Source of the DNA: JALHQU01 sp043745295
Lineage (GTDB): Bacteria > Planctomycetota > Planctomycetia > Gemmatales > Gemmataceae
Assembly (NCBI GenBank): GCA_043745295.1
Contig: JAYTTN010000169.1
Span: 1 to 28,866, forward strand
Length of the DNA stretch: 28,866 nucleotides
Reading direction: 5' to 3'
Of the stretch, positions 8,071 through 14,628 are shown in pieces. Below the pieces are notes generated by a model that saw nothing but the letters and a program-made list of their open reading frames with translations, was not told the DNA's origin and ran no database searches. Position 1 is the stretch's first letter; each line of letters begins with the position of its first letter. The position numbers and the translations under genes are program-made.

Positions 8071-9606
8071 ATGTTCGGGCGGCTCCGGAATCCGCGAGGG
8101 TTGGGAATGACTGCCGTCGGTGTCGCGTTACTGCTGGTCGGGGTGTCGGCCGGGCCGGACGGGGTGGCCGTCGGCGGGCCGCGGCTGGCGCGGGGCGACG
8201 AGCTGCACTACGCCGGCGAAGTGCAGGAGGCCGGCGACCGCCTCGGCAACCGGTTCCGCAAGCGGCACACCCTCGAAATCCGCGTCTTCGTGCTGGAAGC
8301 CACCCGCGACACGGCCGACTGCGCGGTGCTGACGGTGGTCCGCCCGCTGCCCGACCCGGCCGTCAGTGCCGCCGTCGTGGCCATCGGCGCGGCGCGGGTG
8401 AGGGAAGTCGCCGCCCCGTCCGTCCGCCTCGACCTGATCCGCATGGACGACCGCGGCCGGGTCTGCCTGCTCCGCCCCGCCGCCGGCCCGCCGCCCCTGC
8501 CGCTGGCGTCCGCCGACACCGCCGCCCCGCCGTCGTTTCCCTTGGATTCGCCGCCCGTCGCCGAGTTCGGCTTCTTCGTCCCGTTCCCCGCCGCCGCCGT
8601 CAAGGTGCAATCGACCTGGGATGCCGTGGAGCCGGATCGCCCGCCCGTCGGCTGGAAGGCGTCCGCCGAAACCGTCTGGAACGGGGGCCGCTGTTTGGAA
8701 CTGACCGCCGTGCAACAGTCCACGGGGTACGACCAGCCGGACGCGGTTCAGACCGGCTGGAAGCGAACCGAGAGTGTCATCGTGTCGCCGGCCGACGGGT
8801 ACGCCAGCACCGTCACCCGCACCATCGTGCGGCGGGACGGGCGGGACGCGGTCGGCAGCCTGAAGGTGAGCTTCGAGCAGCAGCCGCGCAACCGGGCCGT
8901 CGGGGTGAAATACGCCGCCACCCGGCGGGAAGTCGAAACCGCGTGGGCGCTGGCCGAGGAACTCCAGGAGTTACTGGCCCGAGGCAAGAAGGTGTCGCCG
9001 GACGACTTCCGCGCGCGGGCGGTCAAGGTGGATCAGTACCTGGCCGAGAGCGCGGCCGGCACCGCGTTCCGGCCGGCCGTCGAAGCCGTGCGCCGGCGAC
9101 TCGAAGCCGCCGCCGTCGGCATCGCCCCGCCGGTGCCGTCGGTCGTCAAGGTGGCGCGGGGCGGCCCGCCGGCCGTCGGCGACCTGCTCGACGACTTCGT
9201 GCTGCCGGATGTCGCGCGGCCGAGCGGGCAGTTCCGGTTGTCCGGCGCGCGCGGCACGCCGGTGCTGCTGGTGGCGTACCGCCCGGACGCCGTCACGTCG
9301 AAGGGCACGGTAAAATTGGTATCGGCCCTGCGGGACAAGTACGGCGACCGCGTGCGGGTGGTGCCGGTGGCGGTGTTCGACACACCCGACAAAGCCGCCG
9401 ACGAGCGGAAGGGACTGAAACTGGAGCTGCCGATCTTCGACGGGCGGGCGTTGGAAACCCCGCTCGGCCTCGACTCGTGGCCGGTGTTCCTGATCGCCGA
9501 CGGCACGGGCAAATTGCGGTGGCGGTTCGACGCCGGGCTGGGCAAGGAGACGGGGTATCTGATCGGCCAGGAGCTGGACGAACTGCTGAAAAAGCCGGGG
9601 AAGTGA
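8071..9606 (+). CDS. Secreted protein with C-terminal TlpA/redoxin-like domain lacking redox cysteines
   Basis: About 511 residues from the ATG at 8071, which gives a signal peptide with a basic start (MFGRLRNPRGLG) and a hydrophobic core (VGVALLLVGVSA). An internal ATG at 8107 has a better ribosome-binding sequence (GAGGG) but yields a signal peptide without basic residues, so either start is possible. Residues of about 20-360 have no domain I recognise. From about 368 a thioredoxin-fold domain follows (VGDLLDDFVLPDV, TPVLLVAYRPDAVTSKGTVK, then WPVFLIADGTGKLRWRF). Where TlpA and ResA proteins have WCxxC, this one reads YRPDAVTS, so it should not do disulfide exchange. It may be a binding or structural version of the fold. 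Confidence 0.85.
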   Translation: MFGRLRNPRGLGMTAVGVALLLVGVSAGPDGVAVGGPRLARGDELHYAGEVQEAGDRLGNRFRKRHTLEIRVFVLEATRDTADCAVLTVVRPLPDPAVSAAVVAIGAARVREVAAPSVRLDLIRMDDRGRVCLLRPAAGPPPLPLASADTAAPPSFPLDSPPVAEFGFFVPFPAAAVKVQSTWDAVEPDRPPVGWKASAETVWNGGRCLELTAVQQSTGYDQPDAVQTGWKRTESVIVSPADGYASTVTRTIVRRDGRDAVGSLKVSFEQQPRNRAVGVKYAATRREVETAWALAEELQELLARGKKVSPDDFRARAVKVDQYLAESAAGTAFRPAVEAVRRRLEAAAVGIAPPVPSVVKVARGGPPAVGDLLDDFVLPDVARPSGQFRLSGARGTPVLLVAYRPDAVTSKGTVKLVSALRDKYGDRVRVVPVAVFDTPDKAADERKGLKLELPIFDGRALETPLGLDSWPVFLIADGTGKLRWRFDAGLGKETGYLIGQELDELLKKPGK

Positions 9607-9614
9607 CGACACGG

Positions 9615-9683
9615 GCGAACCCGGCCCGCAAGGGCCGTGGGTGGCGGTTCCAATCACCCACGGCCCTCGCGGGCCGGGTTCGC
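9615..9683. repeat. REP-like palindrome with 29-base arms
   Basis: Arms 9615-9643 and 9655-9683 are reverse complements with one mismatch in 29; the loop is 11 bases. The arms contain GCGAACCCGGCCCGC and GGGCCGTGGGTG. Architecture (about 29-base arms, about 11-base loop) is the same as in family A though the sequence differs. It lies between the TlpA-like gene and the next gene, where it could also stop transcription, but no T-run follows. Confidence 0.85.
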
Positions 9684-9705
9684 CAGCGGAGACCGAGGCG
9701 AGCAT

Positions 9706-10197
9706 ATGACCACCGACTTCGACATCGCCGGGCACGCGCGGGTGTGTGCCGCCACCGGCCGCGATCTGAAGCCGGGCGAGCGGGTGTACGGCGTCCTGAC
9801 CGAATCCGCCGGCAAGTTCGCCCGCGCCGATTATGCCGCCGACGCCTGGACGGGACCGCCGGCCGACGCCATCGCCCACTGGAGCGGGCGGATTCCGTCG
9901 TCTTCGCGGCCGGCGAAGCCGACGTTTAACGATGCCCTCCTGCTCGACTGCTTCGACCACCTGGCCGGGGCCGTCGAGTCGAACCGGGTCAGCTTCCGCT
10001 ACGTCGTGGCCCTGCTGCTCATGCGGCGGAAGAAGCTGAAGTTCGAGGACGCCAAGCGGACGGCCGACGGGGCGGAGTTGCTCGTCCTCCGCGACGCCCG
10101 CACCGGCCGCCGGCACGAGGTGCCCGACCCGAAGCTGCCGGACGACCAGATCGAGGCCGTCCAGCGGCAGGTGTTTCAGGTGCTGGGTTGGCAGTGA
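9706..10197 (+). CDS. Conserved planctomycete protein of unknown function
   Basis: A 163-residue soluble protein from the ATG at 9706, preceded by GGAGACCGAGGCGAG. It begins with HARVCAATGRDLKPGERVYGVL, a pattern I recall from a family widespread in planctomycetes, and continues with an aromatic and acidic region and the helix RYVVALLLMRRKKLKFEDAK. There is a single cysteine in the N-terminal motif, so a zinc site is not supported. It is followed after 29 bases by a lipoprotein gene on the same strand; a similar pairing in other planctomycetes is a recollection, not something the sequence shows. Function unknown. Confidence 0.85.
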   Translation: MTTDFDIAGHARVCAATGRDLKPGERVYGVLTESAGKFARADYAADAWTGPPADAIAHWSGRIPSSSRPAKPTFNDALLLDCFDHLAGAVESNRVSFRYVVALLLMRRKKLKFEDAKRTADGAELLVLRDARTGRRHEVPDPKLPDDQIEAVQRQVFQVLGWQ

Positions 10198-10226
10198 GGG
10201 CGGGCGAACCACGAGAGGGACCGACC

Positions 10227-11210
10227 ATGCGACTGCTCCGCGTATTCCTTCTCGGCGGTGCCGTCGCGCTCGCGGCCGGGTGCGGGTGGCTGGACAAAAT
10301 CAAAGGCCGGCCGGCGGTGCCGACGGAAAAGCTTGACCCCAAGTCGGCCAAGGACTTCGTCGCGTTCCTGAACCGCCAAGCCGGATTCGTCCAAACCATC
10401 CGCTACGATTCCGTGAGCCTGAAGGCCGACCTGCCCGACGTGCAGGTGCCGATCCCCCGCATGAACTCCGGCCTGCTGGTGTGCGGGAAGGACCGCAACT
10501 TCCGCCTCCAAGCCGGCTATGTGATCGGCGGCGACCAACTGGATGTCGGGTCGAACGCGCGGGAAATGTGGATGTACGTCCAGAAGCCGGAGCCGACGTA
10601 CCTGGTCTGCGCGCACGCCGACTTCCCCCGCGTGCAGAACGACCTGCCGGTGCCGTTCGAGCCGGACTGGGTGCTCCAGGCGCTGGGCCTCGCCACCTTC
10701 CCCGACCGGGCGGACTATCGCTGCGACCTGATCGAGAAGGACCGCGTTTACCGCCTCAGTTACGACGACCAGTCGGCCAACGGCCAGCCGCTGAAGAAGG
10801 TGATCGAGTTCGCCGGCGACCGGGCCGACGGAGCCGCCCCACAGGTCCGCAAGCACCTCGTGTACGCCCAGGCCGCCGACACCCGCAAGTGGGAACTTCA
10901 GACCGTCGCCGAGATCAAGCAGGTGCAAACCGTTTCGGCCGGCACCGACCCGACCACCGGCCTGCCGGCGACGGTGCAAGTCCCCACGCAACTGCTGCTG
11001 GAATGGCCGAAACAGAAGGTGAAGATGTACCTGCGTCTCGGCGACATCAAGGTGAACGACGGCAAGACCCCTGCGACGATGTTCGCCCGCCCGGCGACCA
11101 TCGGCAACGTGCAGCCCATCAACCTGGCCGAGTACCGCCAGCCGGTCCCGCGCGGCGCGGCCCCTCGATCCGACCTGCCCCCACCGCTGGCCATCGACCG
11201 CATGAAGTGA
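10227..11210 (+). CDS. Predicted lipoprotein of unknown function
   Basis: A 327-residue protein starting at the ATG 10227 (ribosome-binding sequence GAGAGGGA). The N-terminus MRLLRVFLLGGAVALAAGC is a lipoprotein signal: basic start, hydrophobic core, and a lipobox-like AAGC with the acylated Cys at position 19. The mature part has extended, beta-rich character (for example GLLVCGKDRNFRLQAGYV and REMWMYVQKPEPTYLVC) reminiscent of outer-membrane lipoprotein-sorting (LolA-like) folds, which is only a resemblance. It lies 29 bases behind the preceding gene and probably forms an operon with it. It is expected to be anchored to a membrane outside the cytoplasm. Confidence 0.85.
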   Translation: MRLLRVFLLGGAVALAAGCGWLDKIKGRPAVPTEKLDPKSAKDFVAFLNRQAGFVQTIRYDSVSLKADLPDVQVPIPRMNSGLLVCGKDRNFRLQAGYVIGGDQLDVGSNAREMWMYVQKPEPTYLVCAHADFPRVQNDLPVPFEPDWVLQALGLATFPDRADYRCDLIEKDRVYRLSYDDQSANGQPLKKVIEFAGDRADGAAPQVRKHLVYAQAADTRKWELQTVAEIKQVQTVSAGTDPTTGLPATVQVPTQLLLEWPKQKVKMYLRLGDIKVNDGKTPATMFARPATIGNVQPINLAEYRQPVPRGAAPRSDLPPPLAIDRMK

Positions 11211-11215
11211 GTGGG

Positions 11216-11238
11216 CGAGCCGCACCGCGAGGGAACGG
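11216..11238 (+). repeat. Degenerate half copy of palindrome family A
   Basis: CGAGCCGCACCGCGAGGGAACGG resembles one arm of the family A element (one base missing and two changed). It lies directly next to the full copy at 11246-11326, so two insertions or an insertion beside an older relic are possible. Confidence 0.5.
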
Positions 11239-11245
11239 CTTCATG

Positions 11246-11326
11246 TCTTGCTAGCCGCGACCGCCAGGGAGTGGCATCTTCATTAGCAGGCAAGATGCCA
11301 CTCCCTGGCGGTCGCGGCTCGCAAGA
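11246..11326. repeat. REP-like palindrome, family A, longest copy (35-base arms)
   Basis: Arms 11246-11280 and 11292-11326 are reverse complements with a single mismatch in 35; the loop is 11 bases. The right arm begins AAGATGCCACTCCCTGGCGG and ends GTCGCGGCTCGCAAGA. It ends 20 bases before the start codon of the selenoprotein candidate, so it occupies the place where that gene's promoter or leader would be expected. Confidence 0.92.
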
Positions 11327-11346
11327 CCGTCCTGTACACTTCCCGT

Positions 11347-11931
11347 ATGAACCCGAACCTGCCGCTTCTCCTGCCGACCGGCGACGCCGTTCCGCTGTCG
11401 TCGTTTCTCACGTCCGACAAGCTGCTCCTCGTGTTCCTCCGGCACCTGGCCTGAATGCCGTGCCGCGCCCACCTCGGCGAGGTGACGGCGAGCGCGGAGC
11501 AATTCCACTCCGTCGGCTGCGGCATCCTCATCGTCACGCAGGCGCGGCCCGACGTGCTGCGGATGTTCCTGGCTCGTTACCCGCAACCGGTGCCGGTCGT
11601 CGGCGACCCGGATCGCGTGGCGTACCGGGCCTTCGGGCTGGAGCGGGCGGGCTGGTGGACGTTCTTCCGACCGGGCGTGATCTGTCGGTACGTGAAGCAC
11701 ATGCTGCGCGGCGTGCGGGTGCGAAAACCCTACGCCGGCGAGGACGTGCGGCAGCTCGGTGGCGACTTCGTGCTGACCCGCGCCGGCGACATCCGCTATG
11801 CCTTCCGCGACCCCGATCCGACCCGCCGGCCGACTGTCGCGGAGTTGCTGAAGGCGGCGGCGCTGACACACCCCACGTCGTCGCGACCGCACGGAGCGGG
11901 GGAAACCGCCCTACATCCTCATCAACCTTAA
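11347..11931 (+). CDS. Peroxiredoxin-like (AhpC-TSA_2) protein, candidate selenoprotein with UxxC site
   Basis: Read through one in-frame TGA, this is a 194-residue protein starting at ATG 11347 (MNPNLPLLLPTG). The TGA at 11452-11454 is codon 36 and stands in LLLVFLRHLA-U-MPCRAHLGEV, exactly where related proteins have the first cysteine of the redox CxxC (typical pattern FLRHxGCxxCR). Downstream of the TGA the frame stays intact with family-typical stretches: GILIVTQARPDVLRMFL, PVVGDPDRVAYRAFGLER, RGVRVRKPYAGEDVRQLGGDFVL. A hairpin that fits a bacterial SECIS element follows at 11470-11484. I infer selenocysteine; a nonsense mutation or sequencing error is the alternative. It would act as a thiol- or selenol-dependent peroxidase or oxidoreductase. 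Its last codons overlap cinA (opposite strand) by 21 bases. No clear ribosome-binding sequence precedes the start. Confidence 0.75.
11452..11454 (+). other. In-frame UGA codon, candidate selenocysteine
   Basis: Codon 36 of the peroxiredoxin-like gene. The three residues after it (Met-Pro-Cys) complete a UxxC motif. A single base separates TGA from the cysteine codon TGC. Confidence 0.7.
11457..11489 (+). promoter_or_regulatory. SECIS-like hairpin downstream of the UGA
   Basis: The upper stem CACCTC (11470-11475) pairs perfectly with GAGGTG (11479-11484) and closes a GGC loop (11476-11478); 21 bases separate the UGA from the loop. A lower stem GCCGT (11457-11461) with ACGGC (11485-11489) can extend it, leaving an eight-base bulge on the left. 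A small apical loop starting with G at this distance fits the bacterial SECIS consensus as I recall it. Because the window is GC-rich, such a hairpin could also arise by chance. Confidence 0.55.
11878..11900 (+). repeat. Half copy of palindrome family A inside the selenoprotein candidate's 3' end
   Basis: TCGTCGCGACCGCACGGAGCGGG differs by two bases in 23 from the reverse complement of the 5881-5903 arm. Here it is translated as part of the C-terminal tail (TSSRPHGAGET) of the peroxiredoxin-like protein, which may therefore have gained its last residues from the element. Confidence 0.5.
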
Positions 11932-13152
11932 CCGCACGAGGTTCAGCGCCATCTTCGCGGTGCAGGTCTGGACGAACACCCGCGGCCCCAGCCACGAGAA
12001 CGGCAGCACGTCGCACCCGCCGTCGTAGGCCACCGCCGCGAACACCTTGCCCGGCGGGGTGCCGTCGTCCCCGCCGGTCGGCCCGGCGTAGCCGGTGGTG
12101 GCCACGCCCAGGTCGGTGCCGAACTTCACCCGCACGCCCTCGGCCATCGCCTTCGCCACTTCGGCGCTGACGGCGGTGAACCGGTCGAGCGCGTCGCGGG
12201 ACACGCCCAACTCGCGGGCCTTCACCTCGTTCGTGTACGCCACCACCCCACCCATCAGGTGCGCGCTCGCGCCCGGCACCTGTGCCAGCTTGTGCGCCAC
12301 CAGCCCGGCCGTCACGCTCTCGGCGGTGGCGACGGTCTTCCGCTTCGCGGCCAGCAGTCGAAGCACCACGTCTTGCAGCTCCTCGGCGTCGGTCCCGTAC
12401 ACGAGGTCGCCTAGCCGCTCGCGGATGATCGCCTCCACCGGGTTCATCAGCGCCTCGGCCGCTTCCATCACTTCGGCACGCGCCAGGATGCGCAAAGAAA
12501 TGACGGCCTCGGATGCGGTGATGCCGACTTCCGGCACGGCCCCGCGCTTGGTCACGTCGCCGAGCAGCTCCTCGACGTGCGACTCGCCCCCGCCAAACGT
12601 GTTGATCTTCCTCTCGACGAACACGCCGCCGCCGATGCCGAGCGCGAGCAGCCGCGGTTTCACCTGCTCGTCGTACATCCTGAACATTTCGCTCGGCACG
12701 CCGGGCATCGCCGCGAAGACGGTGTCGCCGAAGGTCATCCAGACGCCGGGTGCGCTGCCGACGGGGTTGGGCAGCGGCTCCGCGCCGGCCGGGAACAGCG
12801 CCTGGCACCGGTTCCGGTCGGGCATGACGCGCCCGCGCCGGCGGAACAGTTCTTCGATGAATTTCAGGCTTTCCGCGTGTTCGACAAGTTCGACGCCGGA
12901 GACGGTGGCCAGCACTTGCCGGGTCAGGTCGTCCAGGGTCGGGCCGAGGCCGCCGGTACTGAGGACGACGTTCGCGCGGCCGACGGCGGTGCGGAACACC
13001 TGCACGTTGTCGTCGAAGTCGTCCGCGACGGTGGTGTGGAAGCCGACCGGGATGCCGATCTCGCCGAGCCGTTTGCTCAGCCACTGGCCGTTCGTGTCCA
13101 GGTTCTTGCCGCTGGTGATCTCGGTGCCGATGGACAGAATTTCCGCTTTCAT
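11911..13152 (-). CDS. cinA: CinA family protein (NMN amidohydrolase / competence-damage protein)
   Basis: A 413-residue, two-domain CinA of full length. The N-terminal MoaB/MogA-like (COG1058) domain starts MKAEILSIGTEITSGKNLDTN and contains STGGLGPTLDDLTRQ and PGVPSEM. The C-terminal nicotinamide-nucleotide amidase domain (about residues 255-410) has TAESVTAGLVAHKLAQVPGAS, GGVVAYTNEVKARELGV and GVATTGYAGPTGG. The family recycles NMN by deamidation and hydrolyses ADP-ribose, in the cytoplasm. I chose the ATG at 13152 because homologues begin there; the frame is open 12 codons further. The 3' end overlaps the convergent peroxiredoxin-like gene by 21 bases. No recA is nearby. Confidence 0.94.
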   Translation of the reverse strand: MKAEILSIGTEITSGKNLDTNGQWLSKRLGEIGIPVGFHTTVADDFDDNVQVFRTAVGRANVVLSTGGLGPTLDDLTRQVLATVSGVELVEHAESLKFIEELFRRRGRVMPDRNRCQALFPAGAEPLPNPVGSAPGVWMTFGDTVFAAMPGVPSEMFRMYDEQVKPRLLALGIGGGVFVERKINTFGGGESHVEELLGDVTKRGAVPEVGITASEAVISLRILARAEVMEAAEALMNPVEAIIRERLGDLVYGTDAEELQDVVLRLLAAKRKTVATAESVTAGLVAHKLAQVPGASAHLMGGVVAYTNEVKARELGVSRDALDRFTAVSAEVAKAMAEGVRVKFGTDLGVATTGYAGPTGGDDGTPPGKVFAAVAYDGGCDVLPFSWLGPRVFVQTCTAKMALNLVRLRLMRM

Positions 13153-13223
13153 GGAATGACCGGAGGGAGGGACGGGAGTGCTGTCCACAGTTTGGGCGGG
13201 CCGTAAGTCTTAGGGGCGTCGGA

Positions 13224-13433
13224 GGTTCTTCACGCCGGAGGCGTGGCGGACTGTAGCCAGGGGTGAAACCCCTGGAGCGCGTATCCCCTTGTTTTTCTTG
13301 CATCCCGGAGGGATGCCGGACCTTCCGCCACCCCTCCGGGGTGGATTCGTACTTCGCCGCACGACCAGGGGTGTCGCTCGCTGCGCTCGCTCACCCCTGG
13401 CTACGATCCGCCACGCCTCCGGCGTGAAGAACC
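13224..13433. repeat. Composite palindromic element in the cinA-TIGR03067 gap
   Basis: The outer arms 13224-13265 and 13392-13433 are reverse complements over 42 bases with two mismatches (GGTTCTTCACGCCGGAGGCG at the left edge). Nested inside are smaller palindromes: CCAGGGGTGAAACCCCTGG at 13257-13275, GCATCCCGGAGGGATGC at 13300-13316, CCACCCCTCCGGGGTGG at 13328-13344, and CCAGGGGTG...CACCCCTGG spanning 13365-13400. No gene is supported in this 299-base gap. Short palindromes of this sort are, as I recall, common between planctomycete genes. Confidence 0.85.
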
Positions 13434-13451
13434 ACACTGGCACGAAGCCGC

Positions 13452-13889
13452 TCACTTCCCGTCGGCCCGCTCGTACTCCAGCACGATTACCCCCGGCCCC
13501 GGTTGCAGCGAGTTCAACGGGTTCTGGCCGCCGGTGCCCACCGCCACCACGAGCCGGCCGTCTCGGAACTCATATGGCCGCGGGTGGCCGACGGCGGCCG
13601 CGTTCCTCAGGAAGGTCAGCGTTTTCGGCGCGGCGGCCGTATCGAGTTTGAACTCGTTTTCCTCCTGGTTTGGGGTGTCCTTGTATCGGAAGCGGTTGGT
13701 GCCGTCGGCGGCGAACGTCATGGAGTGCCAGAAGTAATTCCGGTCTTCCTGCCCGTTCACGTTCGCCCCGGCGAGAACCCACGTCCCGACCAGCCGCGCC
13801 TTGTCGTCCGGCTTCTTGAAGTCCTTCGGTACCGGGGCGGCGTCGGCCGAACCGAGCGCGAACACGACCGCCACAACGAGACATCGCAT
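13452..13889 (-). CDS. TIGR03067-type secreted protein, copy 1
   Basis: A 145-residue protein with an N-terminal signal peptide (MRCLVVAVVFALGSADAAP) followed by APVPKDFKKPDDKARLVGTWVL, the start of the TIGR03067 domain, a planctomycete family of unknown function whose fold is predicted to be lipocalin-like. The rest matches the usual layout: SMTFAADGTNRFRYKD, then KTLTFLRNA and a C-terminal VIVLEYERAD. Start ATG at 13889 is preceded by GGAGGATGAG. It is the downstream member of a tandem pair; only 22 bases separate it from the upstream paralogue, so both are likely in one transcript. Confidence 0.88.
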   Translation of the reverse strand: MRCLVVAVVFALGSADAAPVPKDFKKPDDKARLVGTWVLAGANVNGQEDRNYFWHSMTFAADGTNRFRYKDTPNQEENEFKLDTAAAPKTLTFLRNAAAVGHPRPYEFRDGRLVVAVGTGGQNPLNSLQPGPGVIVLEYERADGK

Positions 13890-13911
13890 GGCTCATCCTC
13901 CGGGGTGGGGG

Positions 13912-14343
13912 TCACTTCGCGTCGGCCCGCTTGAACTCGTACACGGTGACGCGCGGGCCGGGTTCGACCGACGCCGGCGGCTGCTTGTGATCGTGCGGGA
14001 TCGAAATTGTCAGCCCGCCGGCGGTGAACTGGTACACGCACTCGTACCGCGCGTCGGCCCCGCCCTTGTCCCGCCACGGCATCCGCTTCGGTGTTGCCGT
14101 CGGGTCCAGCGTCATGGTGTACTCGAACACCGGCTTGCCGTCTTGCGTCGCCTTCACCGCGCCGTCGGCGTCGATCATGAGCGTCTTCCAACCGCCGGTC
14201 TCTTCCCGGCCGCCGACGTTGCAACGGGTCATCGTCCACGTCCCGACCAGCAACGTCTTGTCGTCCGGCTTCTTGAAGTCCTTCGGCACCGGCGCGGCCG
14301 ACACCGCCGACACGGACACGACCGCGATGAGGAGTTTGAACAC
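13912..14343 (-). CDS. TIGR03067-type secreted protein, copy 2
   Basis: A 143-residue paralogue of the neighbouring gene. It starts with GTG at 14343, eight bases after a strong GGAGG; the signal peptide is MFKLLIAVVSVSAVSAAP. The segment APVPKDFKKPDDKTLLVGTW is nearly identical to the same segment in copy 1, while the rest has diverged (for example KATQDGKPVFEYTMTLDPTATPK). The reading frame is open far upstream of the start, but that part is antisense to the sigma factor gene and is not credible as protein. Function unknown; probably exported. Confidence 0.88.
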   Translation of the reverse strand: MFKLLIAVVSVSAVSAAPVPKDFKKPDDKTLLVGTWTMTRCNVGGREETGGWKTLMIDADGAVKATQDGKPVFEYTMTLDPTATPKRMPWRDKGGADARYECVYQFTAGGLTISIPHDHKQPPASVEPGPRVTVYEFKRADAK

Positions 14344-14415
14344 GTCGCTCGCCTCCGGAAGGGTGGTGGGAGTATACTCCAGCCGCGCGGGTAGCGGCAC
14401 CCGTGGAGGAGAGTT

Positions 14416-14495
14416 GACAGGATCACAGGATCGAACGGATGAAAAACGAAGGACGCCCGCAACGGATTTCATCCTCGTCATCCTGTGATCCTGTC
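14416..14495. repeat. Inverted repeat of the 'cctgtgatcctgtcc' family
   Basis: GACAGGATCACAGGAT (14416-14431) is the exact reverse complement of 14480-14495, and the pairing continues less perfectly inward (GGATGAAA with TTTCATCC). The loop is about 22 bases. The right arm is repeated at 35-53. Confidence 0.85.
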
Positions 14496-14520
14496 CAGCA
14501 ATGCCGTCATGCGTGATACC

Positions 14521-14545
14521 GCTCCCTCGCGGTCGTGGCTCGCAG
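14521..14545 (-). repeat. Half copy of palindrome family A
   Basis: GCTCCCTCGCGGTCGTGGCT followed by CGCAG matches the right arm of the element at 21280-21345 except for one base. No left arm is found upstream, so this is a solo half element in the promoter region of the sigma factor gene. Confidence 0.7.
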
Positions 14546-14597
14546 GATGCCCTCTCCGTTCGGATTTCCCGCGACGCGCCGGGGCGGTATCGCCCAC

Positions 14598-14603
14598 TAT
14601 AGT
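14598..14603 (+). promoter_or_regulatory. Possible -10 element of the sigma fusion gene
   Basis: TATAGT lies 25 bases upstream of the ATG at 14629 within a GC-rich surround. No -35 hexamer is recognisable, so confidence is low. Confidence 0.25.
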
Positions 14604-14628
14604 CGGTAGGCCCCGTCCCGGAGTCGCC

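Noticed and set aside
7866..9929. A 687-codon plus-strand frame overlapping the TlpA-like gene
   Set aside because: Arg/Gly/Pro-rich shadow frame of the real gene, without any recognisable domain.
11455..11931. A separate gene starting at the ATG immediately after the TGA
   Set aside because: It would lack the N-terminal strand and half of the redox motif and has no ribosome-binding sequence; the upstream 35 codons match the family's beginning.
14485..14628. Longer start for the sigma fusion protein
   Set aside because: The added residues run through the palindrome half copy and the TATAGT patch and do not resemble sigma factors; the ATG at 14629 fits the family start.
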